Made by a program: the position numbers and the translations under genes. From the NCBI GenBank assembly GCA_032717465.1, contig CM064653.1, positions 42,174,493 to 42,238,492 on the forward strand: a stretch of DNA of 64,000 nt, read 5' to 3'. The stretch is from Coenobita brevimanus. Taxonomy: Eukaryota; Arthropoda; Malacostraca; Decapoda; Coenobitidae. Under the pieces are notes generated by a model. The model did no database searches. It worked only from the letters and a program-made list of their open reading frames with translations, and was not told the origin of the DNA. How positions within the stretch are numbered: the first letter of the stretch is position 1; each line of letters opens with the position of its first letter. Of the stretch, positions 37,371 through 50,173 are shown piece by piece.

Positions 37371-38870
37371 GTGTGGTTGAGGGAAGGGAAAAGGAGAAGA
37401 GAAGGTTGAGAGATGCGTGGAGTAGAAGGATAGGGTGGGGAGAGAGGGAGAGATAGAGAGAAGGAATGATGAGAGATGCGGAGAGATAGTAAACCATGAA
37501 ACGTGCGCGGACAGTGAGGACAGAGTGGAAGGGAGGGAAGCGTGATAGGTGTGGTGTGTGGGAGGAAAGTTTGAGATGAGTGAGAAGAGGGAAGGGGGGT
37601 TGAGAGATGTTGCAATGGAGCGAGAAGCGAAAGAAGGAAGGAAAATCAGAAAAGGGTTGAACAATAAAGGAGGAAAGGCTGGGAGGTTAGGGAGGGAAAG
37701 GGAGAAAGTATGGGAGGGGAAAAGTCATGGTAACGTAGGGATGTAAGCTGGAGGAAGGGAGAAGGGGAGGTGGAGGAAAGGTTGAGAGATGAAGGGAGTG
37801 GGAGAGAAAGATGAGTGGTTAGGGAGAAGTGAGAGAAGGGTGAGGTCCCAGAGAGAGAGAGAGAGAGAGAGAGAGATGTGGGGTGAGAAGGGAGAATTAA
37901 GAGGGACAAAAACAAAAACGGATGATGATGATTGAAAGTCAAGAGGCGAAGAAAAATGAGGTGGAAAAAAAAGTAGGAATAAGGAGACAGAGAAGGAGGT
38001 GCAGTAAATATGAGGTGAAGTGACAAGGAGGAGTTGAGGAGAGAAAGAGAGAGAAGGAGGAGGTAAGAGAAGGTGAGGATGTAGGAAATAAAGGTCTAAA
38101 GGGAGAAGAAACAGGGAAGGGCGAAGAAATTAGATTTGAGGGTGGAGGAGTGAAAATGAAAGATAGGAGAATGAGAGGTCAGAGTGGAGGAGACGAAGAG
38201 GTGGAGGAATTAGGGGTGAGGCAAGAGGAAAAATGTATAAGTAGGGAGGAGAGGAGAGATGAGGATGATGGTATAAGATGAGAGGAGAGAATTAAGAAGT
38301 AGAGGTAGAAGAATAAGATGTGAAATGAGGATGAGTGGAGGTGAGATTGGACGAATGAAAAGGGAAGAATATTTATTGGTGAGAATTGAGAAATAACAGG
38401 TGGACGTGAAGGGTGAGGGCGAAGAGAAAAGGCTAGATGGAAAATGTAGGAGCGATGAAGATATCTTAATGGTTCAAAAGGGTGAATTCAAAGTTAGGAA
38501 GGAGGTAGAAACTCCAAGAAGAAGAATTTTAGAGGTGAAGTGAGAGAAAGTGGATGCGAGAAGAGAGAGGGAGAGGAGGTGTGAGAAATAAGAAGAGGTC
38601 AGGAGGGATGGAATGGAAAGAGAGGAATGAGGAAGTAAAGGAAGAGGAGGTGAAAGGAGGAAGAAAAGGTCAGGAGGGATGAAATGAATAGAGAAATGAA
38701 AGGTGGGTAAAAGAAGAGGAGATGATAGGAGGAGGAAGAGGTCAGAACGGTGGGAATGAAAAGGGAGGAATGAAAGATGAATAAAGGAAGAGGAGGAAGA
38801 AGAGGTCAGGAGAGGTGAAAAGGAAAGAGAGGAATGAAAGGTGAGTAAAGGAGAAAGTGTAAGAGAGGGC
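37371..38870. repeat. Purine-rich block of about 1.5 kb
   Basis: A/G-rich plus strand with a (GA)n run at about 37853-37876. From 38560 to 38850, GGAATGAAAGGTGAGTAAAG and AAGAGGTCAGGAGGGATG units recur about every 60-70 bp. Confidence 0.75.
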
Positions 38871-38939
38871 GATCAGTTCCGGGTCAGCGTGGAGTTACCT
38901 GGGTCGGGTTAAATGAGTCATTGTTGTGTGCTGGGGCAG

Positions 38940-39660
38940 TTGGTGGTGTTATGGTGAGAATGGTGGTGATCGTGGTGTTATGGTGAGGGAGTGGTGTTGA
39001 TGTTGTTATGGTGAGGGAGTGGTGTTGATGTTGTTATGGTGAGGGAGTGGTGTTGATGTTGTTATGGTGAGGGAGTGGTGTTGATGTTGTTATGGTGAGG
39101 GTGGTGGTGCTGGTGATGTTATGGTGAGGATGGTGGTGGTGGTGGTATGGCGGTGGTGGTGGTGATGATGATGATGTTACAGGTGCTATGGTGAGGGTGT
39201 TGGTGTTATGGTGAGGTTGGTGGTGGTTTTTTGGAGAGGGTGGTGGTGGTGTTATGGTGAGGGAAGTGTTGTTGGTGGATATGTGTTATTGTTTGTAGAG
39301 GAACAGTTGTAGTAGTGGTAGTTGCAGTAGTAGTAGTAGTAGTAGTAGTAATGTGTTATGGAGGTGAAACTTTGTAAGGGTGTTATAGATGTCTAATGGT
39401 GAGTGATTGAGATGGAAGTAGGGAGATGATGGAGGGATCAGTGTGGTGGTTGTGGATGTTCTGATGAATGTGGAAGTGATGAGAAGTGATGATGGTGATG
39501 AAGGAGCGGTTCGATGATAGTAAAGTTTGGTTGGTGAGGGTGATGATACAGAGGTGATGCCCAGGCGATGTGTTTTTGGTCTTTGATGGAGGTGTGGTGT
39601 GGTGGTGGTGAAGGGTGGGGAGAAGTATGTGGTAGTGTAGTGTTGCATTGGAGTGTGGTA
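38940..39660. repeat. GGT/GTT-rich region with a 28-bp minisatellite
   Basis: TATGGTGAGGGAGTGGTGTT followed by GATGTTGT repeats exactly every 28 bp with starts at 38979, 39007, 39035 and 39063. It is followed by looser GGTGGT, GATGAT and GTAGTA triplet runs to about 39660. Confidence 0.88.
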
Positions 39661-40790
39661 GAAGTGGCAGAGGTTGTGTTGGAATATGGAATGGAATAGT
39701 GGTACTGATGGAGGTGTTAGGGAGCACTGCTGACGGAACCCATATCAACGGTAAGAGTTCAGTCATAGGCGCTTCATTGGTGTTCTTTCATGCCGTTCAG
39801 GGACTCCGAAGGAGAATGCGTAGGGGGCTTCGTAACAATTCTTCATTAGCAATTTATTCTACACATTATACGACAGTATCCATCTATATATTAAAACGGT
39901 GGAAATGACAATGTTGAGATGTTATATGCCAAATAAATTGGTATTAAAGAGGTGCAGCGAAGCCCCAGTGCCACATATAGAATACAGCCACTAGCCATAA
40001 TTCATACTGGACTTGGGTGAAACTTGCTGTAGTACCAGACCCTAGGAGAAAAAGGCACACATCTTCATTTTCAAACAGACCTGTCTCTAGTTTCATGATA
40101 TATATGCATTTTCTCCAGTACTAATTTACCTCAGACTATTGTAGTTTATCGCCTGGGAAAAATATGCGAGCAGTAAGTATATATTGGAAAATGAGTGATA
40201 CCTCATAAGCTGCTCATTCGTTGAACTTTGATAGTGTTGTTTTGGGCTTAATACCACCGACACTTGGGAGGAAGAGGTAAGTAGGTGGTCATGACTGGAG
40301 GATACAGATCTTCGTTGTCTCTTTTGCCGGCTCTGACCCTCACACCATATCCAGGAGAAGAGGAGGGGGTGAGAAGGGACATCACGCCTTTTGATCCTTT
40401 TAGGGCTTGAGGCGTGGCAGATTAAGGGTGTAGTGCGTCCTGGATTATAAGGAAGCCTCGACTCTGGAATTGTATAAAGTGAATTCCTTTTTTCATTTCC
40501 AGCCACTTCATGGATCATTTTGCTTGTCTGACCCATTCCCAAGAAAATGGTCATTGCAGCCCTATATATTTTATCTTTGTGTATGTTTTTTTAGCATGTG
40601 TGTGTGTGGACATCAATGTATTTGGGAGAGACCCATATGTTTTCCGTCCCGTTTTTATTATGTATGTTTACTTGTTTATTTGGGGGAGACCCATATGTTT
40701 CCTGTCCTTTTGTCAGTCTATATGTTTACGTGTATATCCATGTTCTCAAACAGAGGCTACCAAATGTGAGTGTACTGGATCGCTTTTTGT
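39661..40790. other. Unique non-coding stretch
   Basis: No gene is seen. A GGGAGACCCATATGTTT word occurs twice (about 40625 and 40684), part of a local duplication of about 59 bp. Confidence 0.45.
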
Positions 40791-40807
40791 TTATTATTAT
40801 TATTATT

Positions 40808-40843
<36 letters not shown>

Positions 40844-40857
40844 ATTATTATTATTCA
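40791..40857. repeat. (TTA)n-(TTG)n-(TTA)n nested triplet repeat
   Basis: About six TTA, about eleven TTG, then about five TTA units in a symmetric arrangement. Confidence 0.94.
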
Positions 40858-42790
40858 GTGAATTATTAAATACTTCTTATCTCCACACAGAGGAGTATAA
40901 GACATGGCATGACACAGGGAAGGGATTCGCTCCAGCATTAAAAAATCATTAGTAAGGCTGAAAGAGAGATTCTTTGTATATATATTTTTGTAAATTTAAT
41001 CTGTAAAACCACAACAGTATCAGGCTAGCATCGTAATATTGTCATAACAGTAGCAGTTTTCAGTATCCATTCGTCATACTGTAGAAGTAATTGCAACCCT
41101 AGGCTGTTCTGAACGTGAACCTGGTGGACTACAGGCCAAAGGTCCCCTCTTCCACAGTCCACCATTCTCCTTTCGGGGGATAGGGAGAGAATTGATCGAC
41201 GTATCCAGTCACGTCGATGCCACCATAAAAGGCGTCCCTCACGCATGCCCCGTAATACTGTAATTATAATTGCTCAAAATCCGACTCAGGCAAAAGAAAT
41301 ATGAGACTGCAAATTCATACCCCCTCTCCTTACGTATGCGAGTGCTGATTACAAACCAAATCAGTTCATGTAGCTTTGACCGGCGTAATAATAAATAAAT
41401 GAATAAATAAATAAAATAAAATAAAAGATCCGAATAAAAACTAGTAGATAAAATAATACACTAAATCCTAGGTATATTATCAAATTTACTAGTATTTAAT
41501 CATTTCATGGTCGGGACAACCCTAGTATTCTATTTCATCCAACACCAAAGGATTTCATTCAGCTGAGGATGAGTCATAATAGAGTAAATGCTTAATACTG
41601 GAACCGCACGATTAACCTTCTGATGGTAGGACAACTCTAGTATCCTATTTCATCTGACTTCACACGAGTTTATTTGGCTGAGTCATAGTAGCCTGAAAGT
41701 GTTCATCCATCCATCCATCATCCAATCCTACATTGCCCCAGGAGGAGCGTAGGAGCCCGGGGCTAGGCAAGTTGGTCATGACATTTAAGATGAGAGTGAC
41801 CAGCCTCACTCATCCCTGAGTGGTATAATGTGAGCAATAAACCCCAGCCACCCCTTGGATATAAACCTTCACAGGCTCAATCCGATTGGAGCTCCTTAGG
41901 CGCCATAATTTGGTTATATGGTTACCACCCAGCGTAGTAAATGATTTTCTAGTGTACAGGAAACAATTTGGCAAGTCACTCAGTGTACTTACCCACAGGC
42001 AGAAGGAAGAGGAAAGAATGAAGGAAAGACAGAAGAGGGAGTGTAAAGTCACCCGAAGGCAGAAGGATGAGGAAAGAACGAAGTAAAGACAGACGGAAGA
42101 GGAGGGAAGTAATAAGGAAGGAGGAGAGGAAAGGGAAGACACCGGAGAGCAGCACTACATCGAGTGAGTGGATGGTGAGCACCCCCACCTACCACCTACC
42201 AAAGAAAAATAAATTCAGATGAGTGTTACCAAAGAAAAACCATTCCCGATGAGTTACCAAAGAGAAGCCAGTCTAGATGAGTGTCAGCAAAGAGAAACCA
42301 ATCCAGATCTTAACTGTCTTCGAGGAGGCCTTGGATATCGACAAGGATCATTAAGATTCTGTAACCCGCCGCTGCGTCGGGATTTCCTGGGCCGAGCTAA
42401 GGCGTGTGTAGATAACAAAAACGAGGTGCAAAACTCAAGATCATTAGCATTAAGGTAAAGCTAGACTGTCTTTAGGCTCTCTGCTGCATCGGTTTGTCCT
42501 GAAATGCATAACACATTCTTGAGATAATCGAAATATTAAAATAAAAAATCGGAAGTTGCAGTAAAAACGTTAAGGATCTAAAGAAAAACACAAACATATA
42601 CATAAAGGAATGACATGTCTTGAATTCACAGTATTACCGTGAAGTGTTCAAATGGAAGACTTACAGCCAAGTAATGGAGATGTTAGGTATTCAGAGGATT
42701 CAAGTGTTTCAGCCTCTCAGTAAACAGCGTTTGGGAAGGCATGTATAATTCTGTTAAACTTGTGCTCATTGCAGTATCCTGTATACATGC
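40858..42790. other. Non-coding with local repeats
   Basis: Two related segments begin CATTTCATGGTCGGGACAAC (about 41500) and CCTTCTGATGGTAGGACAAC (about 41616), each continuing CCTAGTATTCTATTTCATCC or near it, about 115 bp apart. An ATAAATAAA run lies near 41391. At 41990-42090 AGGCAGAAGGAAGAGGAAAG recurs about every 58 bp. At 42218-42310 ACCAAAGAGAA and GATGAGTG words recur. No gene is seen. Confidence 0.5.
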
Positions 42791-42870
42791 TAAGCGGGGT
42801 GGCGGTGGCTTACTGCCCCATTGGACCCAAGTTCGAATCCTTGCTGGGAAAAGGAATAGTTTAAATAGTT
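42785..42870 (+). mobile_element. Possible tRNA-like SINE head
   Basis: AAGTTCGAATCC (42829-42840) is a good box B. A GGTGGCGGTGGC segment about 35 nt upstream is only a weak box A, and the arms do not fold into a clean tRNA. It may be a SINE fragment. Confidence 0.3.
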
Positions 42871-43057
42871 GAATTCCGTTAAAGAAGACGACAAATCCAC
42901 CTTAAGACTCACCAGTATATCGTAAAAACAGCCACTGCTAATTCCAGTACACCAGCCTTAGCATGTATTAAATATGGATGATGGATGTTAGCCCCGATGT
43001 GGTGTATAGTACGTAGGAAGACTGCTTGGCCTTAGTGAGCGGACTGGAACACATACC

Positions 43058-43083
43058 GGTAAAAAAAAAAAAAAAAAAAAAAA
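43058..43083. repeat. Poly(A) tract
   Basis: A run of about 24 A residues; no recognisable LINE or SINE lies directly before it. Confidence 0.9.
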
Positions 43084-43269
43084 GGCAGCTTCGTATATTG
43101 CCAGTGATACCAACAGTAAAACAGTGACTTGAATAAAGAAGAAAAAGATCAAACTGCCCCTCTTCCGTGTAGATAAGATGATAAGCCACCTGGAAGAGAA
43201 ATGCCTTAAGCTCGGTTGAGTCAGTGAAGGTGTGTATTATAAGTGTGTCACGGGAAATAAGCACCTGCT

Positions 43270-43271
<2 letters not shown>

Positions 43272-43318
<47 letters not shown>

Positions 43319-43341
43319 AGGGAGGGAGGGAGGGAGGGAGA
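43272..43341. repeat. (GA)n-(GGGA)n compound microsatellite
   Basis: About 40 bp of GA pass into about seven GGGA units. Confidence 0.96.
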
Positions 43342-43524
43342 GGCGGAGGGGAGGTAGATCATCGTAATGAGAGTTGAAGAATATCCAGGGGTTACAGAGT
43401 TCATTTCCTTATCAGTTTACATATATTTTTATTTCTTGGTATACATTAATTATTTACCGTATTTTTGTGGCTCATAGGAGAACGTTAGGGGTTTGTTTAT
43501 TTATTTTGTTTATTTACTTATATT

Positions 43525-43525
<1 letters not shown>

Positions 43526-43562
<37 letters not shown>
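43526..43562. repeat. (GA)n microsatellite
   Basis: About 18 GA units after an AT-rich TTTATT stretch. Confidence 0.96.
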
Positions 43563-43565
<3 letters not shown>

Positions 43566-43793
43566 TGTTCAGTAATGTAGACGTTTATCAGATATCATCA
43601 TAAAAGTACTGGTGACACCCAATCAGTTCCGCTGGTGCACTTGAGTACTGTGTTATATTTATGGAAACACCTGATTTTATTTAGCACAGGGAAATCGTAG
43701 CAGTCACAGTGAGAACATTTTGTTTTCTTTTTCATCAGTAGATTTCCATACTCAATACGTTTCACGAATATGTAATTAATTTTCTCTCCGTTT

Positions 43794-43872
<79 letters not shown>
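43794..43872. repeat. (AC)n microsatellite
   Basis: An uninterrupted AC tract of about 79 bp. Confidence 0.98.
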
Positions 43873-43874
<2 letters not shown>

Positions 43875-43911
43875 CAAACTTAATAACAATGCCATCTAAG
43901 ACCTTTTTTCG

Positions 43912-43912
<1 letters not shown>

Positions 43913-43943
<31 letters not shown>
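43913..43943. repeat. Poly(T) tract
   Basis: About 30 consecutive T residues. Confidence 0.95.
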
Positions 43944-44903
43944 CTCTCTGAGCCATCTAAGAGTCTGTTTAGACTAACACCTGACGAGTTTATTCGGTTA
44001 AGAGAAATTCCAGCAGAGTCAGATTCTATTTATCTTCTTATTGAAATCCTGAATTAAACTTTTGCATTTCGGTGAGCTTTGAAATATTTTACGTCCTTTT
44101 CTATGCTTGTGATTCCTTATTCAGTTTAGAAAAGACTTTAAACTGGAGGCATTAATGAAGACTGTATCTAACTCTTTCAGTCCTAGAAGTCTCTCCAAAG
44201 TATAGGAAAAGTGTGACAGTAGATAGAATGGAAGAAAAAGACGCCATTGTAATAAAGAGGTTAATCAGTGGCAGGGATAACTTTGTGGGTAGTGAGGCCT
44301 GCTGTGGTGCCTGTCTGTGTGTCGTAGTTCCCTATTCTCGTCGGTTAAGAAGCTCCCCAACACCTCTTTTTTATGCTGGTCATTCGTGGATAGTTTGTGC
44401 TCTGCTCTGTGTTCGTGGTAGAAATGCCCGCGTCTGTTAACACTACTTATCACAGAAGTTTGGACAGAAATAAGGATATCTAAATTCACTGCTACATAAA
44501 CAGTGAACGATAGACGCTGTGGTACTAGGTTGCGTTTCATTCCGTGTAATCGCTTGGGGGAGGGTGGGGGGTGGTCTCACGTGGCCTGGTATATAATAGG
44601 GTTCGCATATTTACCATGCTGGCTTATACCTCTATCTTCAATTTTTTAAAAATCGCACAAGCGGTATATCCACCTTTGTTTATAATGTCACGTGTGCAGG
44701 AAATAATGAAGAGATCTAGATAAACGCTTGACCTCATTGCCTGTATAAATGCCACATCAGGCAGTGAGTAGAGTTATGGTGACACCTCTGGGCTCCAGTG
44801 AAACCTTAGTGCATTGTATAAATCCCCCATTCTATTAAGGAAAATTGAGTTCTTCTCGGGATTTGTTGAAGTGTGCGATTGAGGATGATGCTTGGATGAT
44901 ATT
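43944..44903. other. Non-coding with fragments of two repeat families
   Basis: 44167-44264 is a diverged TTAA-family copy (CTAACTCTTTCAGTCC at the left, GACGCCATTG and GAGGTTAA at the right). 44327-44372 (TATTCTCGTCGGTTAAGAAG then CTCCCCAACACCTCTT) is a single end of the 1785-2004 element. No gene is seen. Confidence 0.55.
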
Positions 44904-45070
44904 TACCTCCGCCAGCGAAAGCTGGACGAGGTTATAATTCACCCCTGTTTGTTTGTCAGCAAGATACGAGTATCTCATTTTTTTTTTCTTTTTTTATGGA
45001 TTCCAATGAAATTTTGTGGATATGGGTCATGGACCAGGGAAGAGCTGATTACATTTTGGTGGTGATCTGC
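44904..45070 (+). repeat. Dispersed GTTTGTTTG-type repeat, copy 2
   Basis: ACCTCCGCCAGCGAAAGCTG, then GACGAGGTTATAATTC, CTGTTTGTTTGTCAGCAAGA, ATGAAATTTTGTGGA, GGTCATGGACCAGGGAAGAG and ATTTTGGTGGTGATCTG. This order is typical of a dispersed repeat seen in many marine and terrestrial animals. A short poly(T)-rich insertion lies in the middle. Confidence 0.6.
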
Positions 45071-45172
45071 GTTGTCTGGTATAGGCATTGGCTGAGGTAT
45101 GTGCTCTCTAAATGTTGTCTTTCATGTTAGGTGTTGTGGTAGATAGCTTGGCTGTGTGTAATTGTAATGGTT

Positions 45173-45173
<1 letters not shown>

Positions 45174-45245
<72 letters not shown>
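45174..45245. repeat. (TG)n microsatellite
   Basis: An uninterrupted TG tract of about 72 bp. Confidence 0.98.
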
Positions 45246-45247
<2 letters not shown>

Positions 45248-46235
45248 GTGCGGGCATATAGTTGATGGTTTATTGTGTTTCGTCACCCGCTGTTGGTGAT
45301 TGTAATCTGTTGGTGGCTCAAGATACTGTTTATTTTATGATGTCACCAGGCATGAAACTCTTCTTGTTGCTTGAAGTATTAGATTCTGTGACTATGCTTA
45401 TGTTGGGCGCTTGTATGACGATGGTGAGTGGGAGGCGAGTGGGCCAGTAAACAAGCTGGCTCGTATTCATGTGGCGTGCCTCATTACAGTTCCCGTGAGC
45501 CCTGTGCCTGTCAGGTGCTGTGGACAATAGTTCGATTTGGTTGTCTTTATTGGAGATGCATGAAGTATTTCGACATTTTTGCCAGTTTTTCCAATGTATA
45601 GGCTATCAGATAGCTTGAATAATGGTAATTCAGATATGTTAGATATATTCGGGTCAACAGTTTTCAGTGGGCGTTTTTTATTTAGAACTTGTGTCCATTA
45701 TTTTTATTTGTTTATTTGCGTTGTGCCACCTTAGGCTAAATAAAATTGCCTTGCATTAGCCAGACTATTCAATTTCTTTCGGTGCACTGAAATGGCGATG
45801 TACTTCAGTAACCATTTAAAAATTTAATTAATTATGAACTTAAACTTTTTTTTTAACACCTGTTGGATGGTCCAGAGTACTGAAAATTTGGATGCTATAT
45901 GGCCTTTTCCACAGGGTACTATGATGAAAATTTCTGACACTTTTATTCTTATCTTTTCGTAATTCTGGATCCTGCCCACAACATTGTGATAATTAGTAAT
46001 AGGCTTGGGATGTTTTCGATGATAATGATAATTTGAGTATTTTTTTTTTTTTCCCTGATGTACTGTAAGCTTATATCTGAAATTAGTGTTTTCCCTCAAG
46101 GCTGGATGAATGTGTGTGTGTGTGTGTGTGTGTGTTACCTGATCACACGTGTTGTATCTCCTGGTACGTAACACCTGTAGATCCTCTGATAGTGAGATAA
46201 GGACGCCTCCAGAATATTACTGTACGGGAAGTTTA
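45246..46235. other. Unique non-coding stretch
   Basis: No gene is seen. A short (TG)n run lies at about 46110-46135 and a poly(T) run near 46040. Fragments resembling TTAA-family ends occur at 45735-45810. Confidence 0.45.
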
Positions 46236-47060
46236 CAAGGGTATTGGGAAGGGGTGGGGATGAGGGAAAGGGGGGGTAGAGGGGAGGGAGGGAGGAGATT
46301 TGAGGTAGAAGAAGTAACGTTTGGAGAGATAAGGGGAGGGGGAGAGGGGAAAAGGAGATAGGAATGAGGGAGGGGGAGATTAGAGGTAGGAAATGTAAGG
46401 GCTGGGGAGAAAAGGGAAGGAGTGTGAGGAGGGGGAGGTAGAAGTGAGGGAGGAAGGAGATTAGAGGTGGAAAAAGTAAGGGATGGGGAGGTAAGGGGAC
46501 GGGGGGTGAGAGGAAGAGGAGGTAGAGATGAGGTAGGAAGGAGATAAGATTTAGAAAAAGTAAGGGTTGGGAAGAGGAAGAAGGAGGTGAAAGAGGAAGG
46601 AGATTTGAGGTGAGGGGGGAGAGGTAGAGGTGAGGTTGGGAGAAGTTGTGAGATAGGCGAGGTATGAGTTGGGGTGGGGGTGGGTGGGAAGAAGGGGAGG
46701 TAGGGATGAGGGAGGGAGGAGATTGCTATAGAGGCAGAACGGGGAAGGGTTGGGGTGATTGAGGGATAGGAGAAGTACGGAGAGGAGAGGAGAGTTTGGG
46801 GAGTTGAGGGTGTGAAGAGTATGAAGAGATAGGCTTAGTATTAATGCCTGTCGTCTGCACGAGGGTCAATTGTTGCAGATAGTCAAATTTTGCTAAAGTA
46901 TCATTTTCCCCTTAGAAAATGACGCGCAACAATCGAATGTACATCCAGGTCCCCAGTTTTTCTGCTGAAGGTTAGGGTGAGGGAGATAAAGGTATGGAGG
47001 GTAGAGACAGATGAGATGTGGGAGAGGCAGGGACGGAGGAAATGAGGTAAGCGTAGAGGA
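46236..47060. repeat. G-rich purine block with GAGGGAGGGAGGAGATT units
   Basis: Degenerate units (GAGGGAGGGAGGAGATTTGA, GGTAGAAGAAGTAA, GGGGAGGTAAGGGG) recur about every 90-110 bp. The block is broken at 46845-46965 by AT-rich sequence in which CAATTGTTGC and GCAACAATCG form a loose inverted pair. Confidence 0.7.
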
Positions 47061-47859
47061 GTTAGGGTTGGAAACGTGTCATCTTCTCAAACAGTGGTGA
47101 GTGTTTACCCTCTGAATCCTTGAATAAGGCGACGTGTTCTCTTGGTTTATTCTTATTACCTCCAGACGATTTTATTCATCTTAAAGGAGACTTTTTGTGG
47201 TGACAACGCCACTGAAAGGTAAATGAACCCTCAGGTTCAGAATGCCTATCCTAAGCGGAGCAAAATCATCTGGAGGTAATAATAATGAAAGAAAGAAAGG
47301 ATTTAATCAAGAGTTAGCTGACAGTGCTTCTTGTTTATGATAATCTTTGCCGTACAACATACATACATATGTTGTCGTATTTGATAAACTTTTGCTTATT
47401 AAATAAAGATTAAAAGAGTGGGTAGAGCGTTTAACACTGAGTTGATGTATAATGGAGACAAAAGAGAGAGAAACTGAATAATTATTTTGTTCATCTAAGA
47501 GTTGGATTTTTATTCCTCTTGATCTGGTGTCATTCCTCCGCTCTGCCCCCCAGCGCCATATACTCCCCGTGCTGTGTCAGGCGATGTTAACCATCCTGGG
47601 AAACGTATAAATTAAATGGATGGGTTAGATATACGGCACCTTAACCTTCACTGCTAAACGTTTATCCCCATCTGAATAACATTACCTGAAAGTAGCCAGG
47701 AAAAAGTATAGCACGTCGCCAGATTCATGAGCGTTAAGATACTTGGTGTATATTTGGTTTGTTTTCACCTGACGGAACTGAGTCATTCTCACAACTTGAA
47801 TACTAAGTCGTGGTCCCGTGAAATTTGGTGCCTAAGTTATCCTTGATTACTGTACGATT
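47061..47859. other. Non-coding with an inverted TTAA-family pair
   Basis: ATTACCTCCAGACGATTTTA (47156) and the reverse-orientated GCAAAATCATCTGGAGGTAA (47259) face each other about 85 bp apart, giving a possible hairpin. No gene is seen. Confidence 0.55.
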
Positions 47860-48063
47860 TCTACTCTGACTTGTCCCAAAATATCCGTCCCCCCATCTTC
47901 AGTGCTGAGTTGCAACAATAGATAAACACTAGAAAATGGAGGTAATCATGAAGAAGTGCTATGGGGAGGAGGTAGAGCCACAACATTGTCTTGTTTTGCC
48001 ATGGAGAAACATGAAATAAGCTGCAAATGGACAAAACTCTGGGCCAATTAAGGTAAAGGAGTA
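47860..48063. mobile_element. About 200-bp MITE-like family, copy C
   Basis: The interior GCTGAGTTGCAACAATAGAT, then CATGAAGAAGTGCTATGG and TGAAATAAGCTGCAAATGG, aligns with copies A and B. The ends CTACTCTGACTTGTCCC and GGGCCAATTAAGGTAAAGGA are weakly inverted. Confidence 0.65.
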
Positions 48064-48617
48064 TAATCAGATCGATCCTGCATTCAGACTACACTTGGTC
48101 AACAGAGGTGGACGGAGTTGAGGATCTTGGTCAGGTGATAACAACCAGGGTATAGTGTATGTGATCCCATGGCCTGGTATGACGGGTTGTGGTTGCTTCA
48201 CTACCCAGGTATCATATAATCCCAGCCGCCATTCCTCCGCTCAGAGGCCGGATCCCTTCATATCCCCGCGTCCTGTGAGCCCTCATGATGGGTTTACGAC
48301 CATGTATTAGTGGTAGGTAGGGTTACAGTGATGAAGAAGAGGAGTTTCGTAATACACAGTGCCCGTACCGAGGTCGTTTATGCCGGCTAGAGTGCGTTGC
48401 CCTTGGTTCATTGACTCTCCAAAGATCTACACCCACAGGTCTTCGGCTCTGTCAAGACAGATTTATTACCTCACATCCATGGCGATTTTATTGTTGCCGC
48501 TACCAGACGATTATGTTCGCTTTGGAGAGTTTTATTTATCTTTATTTATTAATATTTATTTATTTTGGAAAGGGGTAGTTACTGGTAGATATATCAGTAA
48601 TTAAAGTACAGCAATTA
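48064..48617. other. Unique non-coding stretch
   Basis: Mixed composition; GACGATTATGTTCGCTTTGG near 48507 is a TTAA-family internal fragment. No gene is seen. Confidence 0.45.
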
Positions 48618-48713
48618 TTAACCTCTTCACTATGAAACAGATTCTAACTACATTGAATGAAATCGTTTGTTAATAGCCAGGAATAAAGAACATGATTGCA
48701 TTGAAACGGTTAA
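48618..48713. mobile_element. TTAA-bounded palindromic repeat copy
   Basis: TTAACCTCTTCACTATGAAA at the left and GATTGCATTGAAACGGTTAA at the right, with TTGAATGAAATCGTTTGTTA and AGGAATAAAGAA inside. TTAA lies at both borders. Confidence 0.65.
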
Positions 48714-48827
48714 GGTTCATTGATTCTACCTTATCCTCGGTCATAGTTTTTGGTCACCCCTCACAGGACGTAGCATCAGGCAGTATAGAAATAAAATAAT
48801 GAGGAATAAGTAGCAGCTGTATTTCCC

Positions 48828-48900
48828 GGGAGCCACAGTGGTTAGGTGGTAACGTGTTTGTCTCGCGATCTGCATGTGTCCCGAGCTAATGATCCGAAAC
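48828..48900 (+). mobile_element. Possible tRNA-like SINE head
   Basis: GAGCCACAGTGGTTAGGTGG followed by TAACGTGTTTGTCTCGCGAT resembles the 5' half of a tRNA. The box B position (TGATCCGAAACTC) is poor, so this is not called a tRNA gene. Confidence 0.35.
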
Positions 48901-50173
48901 TCAACTTATGGCATAAATTTGCGGTGGGGGCTGTTAGAGTGTCCTATATGTTTGCACGCTGTTGGTTCCTGCCAGATAATGTACAGACTCTAGTAACAAA
49001 CACAGCCAATACAGCACTTAAGTCTTTCACATTCTTCACCCTCACTACAGCCACCTCTCACCCATTCGTACTTCGCCAGCAATATATAAAGGGTGAATTT
49101 TTTGCAATCATTCTCCCTGTAAGAAGAGGGACCGGTTCTTTAGTGTGCCTCTTATTCTGTTGCAGTTACAATTTTCTTTTATTTTTTGATAACCATTCAA
49201 ATTTCATACAATCACGACCAAGTAGTAGCAGTGACTTGGTTCCGTCATGTAAAAACAAACTAATTATATTCGAGCTGTTGACGTGAAAAAATGGAAATGG
49301 AATGTTTGATAGTAATGGTAATGATGATGATGATGATGCTGATGAATAACTGTTGGCATGTGAAAGAAAGTAAGGATTGACGATGATGAAGATGGCAGCC
49401 ACTAGCTACTGGCACGAGAGGGTTATGATGATGATAGTGATGGACGACGACTGCCATGTGTTGACTTGGGTTAGCTGATATATATGGTGGGAGAGTGAGA
49501 GAGCACCCCATGTTCCATTTTACGGTCTGTAACTCCCACCCAAGACAATGGACGGGGATGGTGGACGGTGTTGATGTTTTCACCCCCAGCTGACGGAGGC
49601 TTGAGCTGTGTGTCAGAAATATTTTTAGGATTGTATTATCTCCTACACTATGAGAAATCTCCTTTAATCCCTACAGCCCAAGGATATGTTGCATTTTTTT
49701 CTTGTAAACTAAGGTCATTTTATTCATCATAGGAGAGGCTTTTTCAAGTTGGAGGGAATAGATACAACCTTCATTAAGTATTTTGCTACAGCTGTGTTCT
49801 CCTGAGGTCATTAGTATCGTCTGGAATTAACAGGAATTGTCTAGTAATATTCACCATCAGATTCAATGAGCAGAAAATTGTGTGGCATATCAAAATTAGA
49901 CCAAAAAAAGAAAGCTAACCTATAAAACTTAGTGAAGGAGTTGTAAGAGGTCTCCCTGGAACTGAATTAAATCATACGGCGGTAACTGATATGAACACAA
50001 AAAAATTATACTGAAGGGGTGAGCGGTGATTGCCTGTGACTATGCTGCCGGGATATACAAACGCCCCTGATTTCCCTCCCTGCTCCTCGAAAGGAGGATG
50101 GTGGACGGCAGGAGGGTAATTTCAACCTGCAGTTCATCGGGTTCACGGTCAGATGAGCCAGGGGTCACAGCTT
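48901..50173. other. Unique non-coding stretch
   Basis: A short (GAT)n run lies at about 49318-49340. TTAA-family-like fragments occur near 49700 (CATTTTATTCATCATAGGAG) and 49970. No gene is seen. Confidence 0.45.
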
